Shown: positions 57,597 through 64,000 of the stretch, one piece after another | How the letters are laid out: each line of letters starts with the position of its first letter | How positions within the stretch are numbered: the first letter of the stretch is position 1 | Source of the DNA: Hypericum androsaemum | Lineage: Eukaryota; Streptophyta; Magnoliopsida; Malpighiales; Hypericaceae | Assembly: GCA_963995505.1 (NCBI GenBank) | Contig: OZ023197.1 | Coordinates: 9,847,827-9,911,826 of the forward strand | Reading direction: 5' to 3' | DNA length: 64,000 nucleotides | Program-made: the position numbers and the translations under genes | The notes under the pieces: model-generated | What the model was told of the DNA's origin: nothing | The model's input: only the letters and a program-made list of their open reading frames with translations | The model's database searches: none

Positions 57597-57750
57597 CAAA
57601 TTGTGGAGGTCCATTCTGGGATTAAGTCGATCGTCGTCGGGAAGCAAATTGTGTTGTTATGTAGTGACATTGCAATTTTCCTACAGGAATTTAAAGTCGT
57701 AAAAAATTATATTACAGCTTCTTGTAAAGAAAGGGATTGCAAAATCAAAA

Positions 57751-59044
57751 GAGAAAAGCCTACTTTAATACTCTGTGGTATAGCCCAAAATTATTTTAGT
57801 ACCCTATGGTAAAAAATAGACCAATCGAATTATACTTATTCCAATTAACATCAAAAAGGTCCACGGGAAACTCGAACCCTGCCCGACCAACTTGGCCAGC
57901 CGCATCACCGAAATTTGATGACGTGGCACCACGTGGACATCTCTTCTCTTTCTCTCTTCCCTCTCTCTCTTCTTCTTCTTCTTCTTCTACCCAAAAACAA
58001 AATCCAGAAAAAATTGAAATCAAAAAGCTCCTCGTAAATTGAAATAAAAAATTGAAACCAATAAATAAACCCTTGTTGCAAAGATCCACGCCGACGACCG
58101 AGCCCGGGAACGAGGAGGCGCGGGGACCTTGTCCTTCCTCCGATGGATTTGACGAAGGAGCCCGGGAACGAGAACGAGGAGAACCACTAAAAGAGCTTCA
58201 CCTTGTTGTTCCTCCTATGGATTTGACGAAGACAGTGGCTTAGATCAGGTTCGTCCATCTTGCACCAGCTCTTGCCAGGAAGAGAGTGAGGTTATCACCA
58301 GGAGAGGATGTGGACAAGAAGATGGGGAATTAGCTGATAAGGTACTTGTGTATTCGAATTCGGTAGTTGACCCAATTGTTAGCTAGTGAGGAGGAATTCT
58401 GGGTCTGGTTCAGTTTGAGGATTGGATGTCAAAGTTGGGAGCTTTTCGTTGGTTCTTGTCTTGTTGGTTTGGTTCGGTTTTTTTATTCAACTGTTTCTGT
58501 TCCTAAGGTTCAACTGTGGATTTCATTGATTGTGATTAAGATTGAGATGTGTTTATGACCTTGAGGATGAGGTTGCTTAGTTAGGTTAGGTAACGTTGAG
58601 TTCTTTATTATTGCAAGTACTTAACAGTCCAATGTTTTAGCCACTCATCCTATAAATATATGGGAAATCAGTTAATACCAGTGTCATTAGAATGTGGCTG
58701 CCTTCTTGTCCTGAAACAACTCTTCCCCTTATTGATTTCTCCTTGGTGAACTTTTTCTTGGAATGAAACCCCTCCTCTGACCAGAGGAGAAGAAGAAGAA
58801 GAAGAAGGGGGAAGGAGGAGAGAGAAAGAGAAAAGAGAGGAGAGGCCACATCATCAAAAATTGGTGATGTGGCAAGCTTAGTTGGACGGGTAGGGTCCGG
58901 GCAGATCGGAAAGAGTTCTGGTAACTGCCTGTGGACCTAAGTGATGTTAATTAGAATAAGTATGATTCGATTGGTCAGTTTTTTACCACAGTGTACTAAA
59001 GTAATTTTGGGTTATAACATAGGGTACTAAAGTGGACTTTTTCC
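57751..59044. mobile_element. MULE-like non-autonomous element, 9-bp target duplication
   Basis: Ends GAGAAAAGCCTACTTTAATAC and, on the other strand, GGAAAAAGTCCACTTTAGTAC. The inverted similarity runs inward for about 200 bp on each side, including a CT-rich tract on the left (57,945-57,990) and its GA-rich partner on the right (58,785-58,840). It is flanked by a perfect 9-bp duplication, AAATCAAAA (57,742-57,750 and 59,045-59,053), as in Mutator-like elements. The interior (58,050-58,620) has a GC-rich patch with a tandem duplication of about 65 bp (AGCCCGGGAACGAG...GATGGATTTGACGAAG twice) and a 63-codon frame of unknown origin. No transposase is present. Confidence 0.88.
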
Positions 59045-59053
59045 AAATCAAAA

Positions 59054-60510
59054 TGTGATATATTAAATTGAGGACGGAAAACTTTTGATTTTTTGCAAGA
59101 GGAAAGTTTGTTTTGAATTCGTCCTCAAGAAAAGTAAGTCAATGGCTTTGAGCAGACCTGTTATTATTGCATGTAAAATCAGCTAGAAAATATCTATTAG
59201 TAATTATCTTTTCTAACGGACACAAACTCTTGGGGGACTTGTAAGGATTATAGATCGCAAGCAACAATAATGATATTATTTTTGTAATAGAAAATTTCAA
59301 AGTCCATGTAATTTGGTATATTGTAATTTTGGGAGTTTAGCTTATTGTGCTTTTAGTCCTCCAAATTTTTAAATTAACTGATAAGTCCTTTCATGTTAAC
59401 TTTTTAGTTTTTGACAAAAATAAACCCACAATTTTTTTTGGAAAAAATGTAATTTTCTACTATAATTTTTCATGACTTATTCATAATTTACGAATATGAC
59501 TCCACCCTTCCCCTCGTCATTCTTTTTCTCTTCCTTTTAATACCAAGCGACTTCGAATCAATGGCGGGGCACGGTGCAAGGTAGGCAGTAGACGACTTCG
59601 AATCTATCACTTAATTTTGAAGTTTTCAAGAATTTGATAGTATAATAGGTTTAAACTACATGTATTTAAGAATTTTAGTTATAGAAAATGATAAGATAGA
59701 TTTTTTTTCTTTTATATTCATAGTCGAAGACCCATTTTTAGGCTTGTCTTTCTCAATGGTATTTATTTATAGGCAAAATTTAGATTCAAAATTTTCTATT
59801 AAAAAATTCAATTTGTTTTTGGAACGATAAAATGACATGATAAATGAAATTCTATTACTCCTAAAAAAAATTTAAGAATAGTTACATCAAAATAATTGCA
59901 ACAGAGCCCACAAACATAAATAATAATTGCATTATTTTGGAAGCAAAATAAAATCTATCAAAAATAGCTAGCTACAAGATAAAGTAGGATCAAGCTGCAC
60001 AGGCGCAACAGAGCCCACAAACATAGACACCCAAACTGGGTGCTTGCTTCGGAAGAGAAACTCAAATATTGCTATAAAAAAAAGGTAAGAGAAACCCAAA
60101 CCCTCACTTCAACAGGAGCAAGGTTGCATCCGCGTGCATCTAAATTGTATTTTCATTATTATTTGGAAATAATAACGATATGATCGATTTTTTATGTTGA
60201 AGCTATGATATTCAAATTCTTAAAATTGGTGACTTCCCAAATTGTATTTTTTATAATTGTAAGATTTAAATTCGAAATTATTTTAAATAAATTTAAATTA
60301 CTTACCACTTGAATAGTGAAAGCTAATTTTTTTGTTCAATTAATATCAATGACCAATGAAAATCTTGGAAAAATCAACCAAGCGAAGTCACGTTGAGCCA
60401 GCATGACCAAGTTGCGAAGAAAAGTCAGTTGCCAACACATCCACCAACCACTTGCACTCTTTTTTTTTTACAAGTGAATGTTGGAAACCATTTACAAGCA
60501 TTCCATGCCC
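59054..60510. other. AT-rich intergenic upstream of the receptor-like protein gene
   Basis: No gene recognised. A 21-bp direct repeat (GCAACAGAGCCCACAAACATA) occurs at about 59,898 and 60,006. Confidence 0.4.
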
Positions 60511-60520
60511 TATAAAGCCC
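60511..60520 (+). promoter_or_regulatory. Putative TATA box of the LRR receptor-like protein gene
   Basis: TATAAAGCCC lies 74 bp before the first ATG (60,585) and about 100 bp before the second in-frame ATG (60,612), a fitting distance for a plant core promoter with a short leader. Confidence 0.5.
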
Positions 60521-60584
60521 AAATAGACGACTGCAAATTTAGTCCATCCACCCCAGATTTGTGAGGTTCCATTAAATTCCTGAT

Positions 60585-62897
60585 TTGGGGTTTCTCTCAG
60601 CAACCAAAATAATGAATCTTTTCAGGGTGTCGCTCACAATTACCATTCTAGCCATTACTCATATAAGCTATGGCACAACTACTTCTGAAATTCTCTGCGA
60701 TGAGATAGAGAAACAATCCCTCCTACATTTCAAAAGCGGTCTCGTAGACCCGTCCAGTCGTCTTGCATCCTGGGTTGCTCGCGGAAGCTGCTGCAATTGG
60801 GCTGGAGTTGTCTGCCACAACTTGACTGGTTGGAGGAAATGTTACTTTCCCAAACTTTGATGACAATGAATTTGATTATACCTTCTCCGATGAGGTTGCT
60901 GCTTATGAGAGATCATGTCTGAGTGGCAAGATCAGTAATTCTTTGCTTAATCTAAGTCACTTGCGTTACTTGGACCTGAGTAACAATGACTTCGGAGGTG
61001 GTCAAATTCCTGAGTTTTTTGGTTCCATGCAACGTCTAAGGCATCTCAATCTTTCTTCTTCAGGATTTGGAGGAATGGTTCCTCATCAGCTGGGTAACAT
61101 CTCTAAATTGTTATACCTGAATATTGGAAATGGAGAAAGATACAGTAGCTATGTTGATAACTTACACTGGCTTTCTGGACTTTCTATGTTGAAGCACTTG
61201 GATATGAATTTTGTTCATTTTTATGATATCTCTAACTGGGTTCAACAAATAAGTGCACTCCCATCTCTCAAGGAGTTATATCTAAGTTCTTGCAGCTTGA
61301 ATGCTCCTGAGTTTCGCAACATGAATTTGTCGAGGCTCGAAATTCTTGATCTTTCTCAAAACTTTATTACTTCAAGTTATTCATTTCTTGAGATGTTTCA
61401 CTCTTTGGTCTCCCTGGATATTAATGGCAATGGGATAAGTGGGCCTCTTCCCGGTGCTGTGAAAAATCTAACATCATTGAGAGATCTTGATTTATCATAC
61501 AATTATTTCAACTCGTCGCTGCCTGATTGGATATACAATTTTAGCAGACTTGAGAACCTAATATTGAGTGAGAATCCATATTTACAAGGAGTCTTGTCTG
61601 ATGACATAGGAAATCTATCGTCCCTCACACATCTTGATGTTTCATACACGAGTCTTCAGCTTGGTGACAAAGGGACATTTAGAACCATGTGCAACTTGCA
61701 GTGGCTTGACTTGTCGGGTACAAACCTCGAGCAGGACTTATCATATCTCTTCAAAACAACTCTAAAATGTTCTTCTGGTGGACTTCAACACTTATCATTG
61801 TCTCAATGCGGACTTTTTGGCCCGATCCCTAATTTTATTGGGTCATTAACGTCCCTAAATTACTTGGACCTTTCTGATAATCAATTGAATGGGACGATTC
61901 CAAAAAGTGCAGGACAATTGTTCCAATTGGAATATCTAAATTTGGGTAACAACTCTTTGCAAGGAACAGTGCTTGATGCCTTGTTTTCTAATTTGACGAG
62001 ATTAGAAGTCTTGGTGGCATCTCATAATCAAATTTCTTGGAGAGCAAGTCCTGATTGGGTGCCCCCCTTCCAACTCACAAGGCTGAAATTGTCTTCTTGG
62101 CAATTAGGTCCCGAGTTCCCTGAATGGCTTCAGTCACAAAACCGTCTCTCATACTTGGAGTTAGCTAGTACAGGAATCAAAGACAAGGTTCCAACTTTGT
62201 TCTTGGATCGATCTTCTCAATTCTCTTATATCAATCTCTCTAGTAATAATCTCTATGGGGATATATCTAAAGTGATTATGTCTGGTCGGTTCATGGATTT
62301 GAGTTCTAACAATTTTGAGGGGTTATTGCCGTCTATATCCAGCAAAGCAATTACTCTGGACTTTTCTAACAATTCGTTTTCTGGTTCAATATCACAATTA
62401 TTGTGCAACAAGAAGGATGAACAGAAGATGCTAGAAGTGATGGTCCTAGGAAACAATCAGCTGTCAGGAGAAATTCCAAATTGCTGGACTGGTTGGCAAT
62501 ATTTGATGGGGGTCGATTTGCAGAAAAATATCCTTACTGGCAATATACCAAGCTCCATGGGGTCTTTAAAGAGTCTCATGCAATTGTTGTTGAATAACAA
62601 TCGCTTGTCAGGAGTAGAGCCTCTCTTCCTACAAAATTGCAGCCTGTTGGAAACTCTTGACCTTTCCCAAAACTTATTATCCGGCCCAGTATCGCAATAT
62701 CTGTGCAGCGATAGCTTTAAGCCGTTGATGGCATTGTTGATGCTAGGAAACAACAAACTCTCTGGTGACATTCCCGACTGCTGGAGGAGTTGGCCAAATT
62801 TGGAACGCTTGGAACTACAAGAGAACGACCTCACTGGCCATCTGCCCAATTCCATTACATCATTGAAGTGGCTTGGTATGGCTACCACGGCTGCGAA
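60585..62897 (+). pseudogene. LRR receptor-like protein (EIX/Cf-like), frameshifted and truncated by a retrotransposon
   Basis: Plant cell-surface immune-type receptor without a kinase. The second ATG (60,612) gives the better signal peptide (MNLFRVSLTITILAITHIS). The LRR N-terminal cap follows: CDEIEKQSLLHFKSGLVDP, then SCCNWAGVVCHNLTG. At about 60,830 one base is gained or lost; the other frame continues (GGNVTFPNFDDNEFDYTFSDE, then GKISNSLLNLSHLRYLDLSNNDF) and stays open without a stop for more than twenty LRRs from 60,943, many of the NNQLSGEIPxCW and NxLTGxLP type seen in EIX receptors. It ends at 62,897 inside a late LRR where a gypsy LTR begins; the frame only seems to run on to 63,024 because it reads into the LTR. 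The C-terminal cap, transmembrane helix and short tail would lie beyond the insertion, outside the window. With only one small defect besides the insertion, it may have been lost recently. Confidence 0.88.
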
Positions 62898-63276
62898 TGT
62901 TGTAACTATGGGTGGGAGGAGCTTTAAGCTTCGACCCCCGTCGTCCTCTACCTGTCCTGGATCTCGGACGAAGAAACACCGAACTCGGTTGATAGAGAAG
63001 ACTTCTTTATTATTCAATTCATGAAAAACAATAGGTCGCGTAGGCTCTATATATATAGCCCAACGTTCATACTGCCAATAGGAACTGAATCTAAACAGAA
63101 TAGGAACAGGACTAAATAACGCAAGGCTAATCAAGGTAAACCTCTTAATGAATTAAAACAACGCAAAGGGAAATAATACTATCTAAGAAGTCTCCTAAAT
63201 AGAACGAACATCTAGCTTTCTCGATTAGCCACTTTGATTCTTTTGTCGCCGTTGATACGTCGTCCCCCACATAACA
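62898..63276 (-). repeat. LTR (3') of the chromodomain gypsy element
   Basis: 379 bp. Minus strand TGTTATGTGGGGGACG...GTTACAACA. On the minus strand it is preceded by GAGGGCGGGAGAGA (63,277-63,290), the polypurine tract. It contains a TATA-rich run (CTATATATATAG, about 63,047-63,058). Confidence 0.8.
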
Positions 63277-63290
63277 TCTCTCCCGCCCTC

Positions 63291-64000
63291 GGTAAACAGC
63301 TCGTCCTCGAGCTAAAAATCGGGATAAGAGCGACGGAAGTCCTCGACAGGTTCCCATGACGCATCCGCTTCAAGCATGTCCTGCCACTGCACAAGAACAT
63401 GCCACACTTCTCGACGACGGGCAGCCCGTAACACCTTACTCAGAACAGGGAGCACGCGACCATGAAAGAGTGGAGGCAACGGAGGTGGGGCAGAGGGCTG
63501 CTCACCATGGAACTTCTTGAGAAGACTGACATGAAACACATCGTGCAACTTTGCTCCGACGGGCAGTGCCTAGCGATACGCCACATCGCCTATCTTGGAG
63601 GTAATCTGAAATGGACCATAAAATCGTGGCCCCAACTTGCCCAACACGCGGCCTGGTAAAGAGGAAGCTGAGCGATGGAGCAAACGCAGCCAGACCCAGT
63701 CACCGACCTGGTAATGAATCTCGCGGTGACGACTGTCATAAACTCGCTTAGTGTATTGCTGGGCCTGAAGAAGGCGATCTCAGACCTCGCGAAGGAACTC
63801 ATCGCGGGAACGAAGGACAGCATTGACGGCCGCCACACGAGCTACGGCTGGTTGATAACCCACCAAGGAAGGCAGCACACGACCGTATACAACCTCAAAG
63901 GGAGTCACACGTAATGCAGACTGAAAGGAGGAATTGTAGCAATACTCCGCCCATGGCAACCAAGCTAGCCAGTCGCGAAGACGATCCCCGGACAGACAAC
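63291..64000 (-). pseudogene. gypsy integrase C-terminus and chromodomain, with stops
   Basis: On the minus strand: the integrase end with AEYCYNSSFQSALRVTPFEVVYGR (about 63,945-63,875), the GPFQI motif (about 63,620), HDVFHVSLLKKF (63,548-63,513), then the chromodomain VWHVLVQWQDMLEADASWEP (about 63,405-63,345), which would bind chromatin marks and guide insertion. In-frame stops are at 63,780-63,782, 63,570-63,572 and 63,312-63,314. The rest of the polyprotein lies beyond the window. Confidence 0.85.

Larger units (their letters stand above)
62898..64000 (-). mobile_element. Ty3/gypsy chromodomain element, 3' end, continues past the window
   Basis: Minus-strand element inserted in the receptor-like protein gene. 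Its 3' LTR is 62,898-63,276, preceded on the minus strand by a purine tract and by the end of integrase plus a chromodomain. The probable target duplication copy is GCGAA (62,893-62,897); the partner lies outside the window. The chromodomain places it in the Tekay/Del-type chromoviruses. Confidence 0.88.

Noticed and set aside
62898..63024. C-terminal 42 codons of the LRR frame
   Set aside because: This stretch is LTR sequence of the gypsy element; the real gene is cut at 62,897.
62253..63134. Minus-strand frames of 67 and 225 codons
   Set aside because: Antisense to the LRR receptor-like protein and, in part, the LTR; no motif.

Overview
This window looks like nuclear DNA from a flowering plant, probably a eudicot. 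It is AT-rich. It holds plant receptor genes of the LRR-kinase and Cf/EIX-like LRR-RLP types, a fragment of a PIN auxin carrier, and many nested plant transposons (Ty1/copia, Ty3/gypsy, MULE-like, hAT-like, LINE). I see no bacterial or organellar organisation, no tRNA or rRNA gene and no CRISPR array. I found no clearly intact host gene: the receptor genes are all broken, and most of the sequence is mobile-element DNA.

0-18.9 kb: three decayed relatives of one LRR receptor kinase (subfamily XII-like). Copy A (about 0.76-2.17 kb) is cut by a 3'-truncated copia element (2.17-6.53 kb), which abuts a minus-strand gypsy gag-protease relic (6.53-7.66 kb). Copy B (11.1-17.3 kb) is split by a nearly full gypsy element (11,378-16,354; 302-bp LTRs, AAGCG target duplication) and has an internal deletion joining LRRs to the kinase C-lobe. 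Copy C (18.6-18.8 kb) is a short relic.

19.1-34.4 kb: a 6.85-kb retrotransposon (19,114-25,966; CTTAC target duplication) with 1.75-kb LTRs, a gag-like acidic-repeat ORF and a protease relic but no reverse transcriptase. After it comes a terminal-inverted-repeat element carrying a PIN N-terminal fragment, a 22-bp minisatellite, several GGTCGGACC-type inverted-repeat elements, a LINE 3' relic and a hAT-like element (32,966-33,945; 8-bp target duplication).

34.4-52.7 kb: the most striking feature, eight head-to-tail units of about 2.29 kb. Each holds one LTR-like module, a leader and a gypsy-like gag relic, all read on the minus strand. The core, about 35.6-47.5 kb, is almost perfectly homogenised, while the outer parts have diverged.

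52.7-64 kb: a diverged relative of the array leader interrupted by an integrase-less copia element (54,294-57,596; 161-bp LTRs with unusual TA...CA ends), a non-autonomous MULE-like element with a 9-bp target duplication (57,751-59,044), and an LRR receptor-like protein gene (60,585-62,897) with one frameshift, cut off by an incoming minus-strand chromodomain gypsy element (62,898 to the window end).
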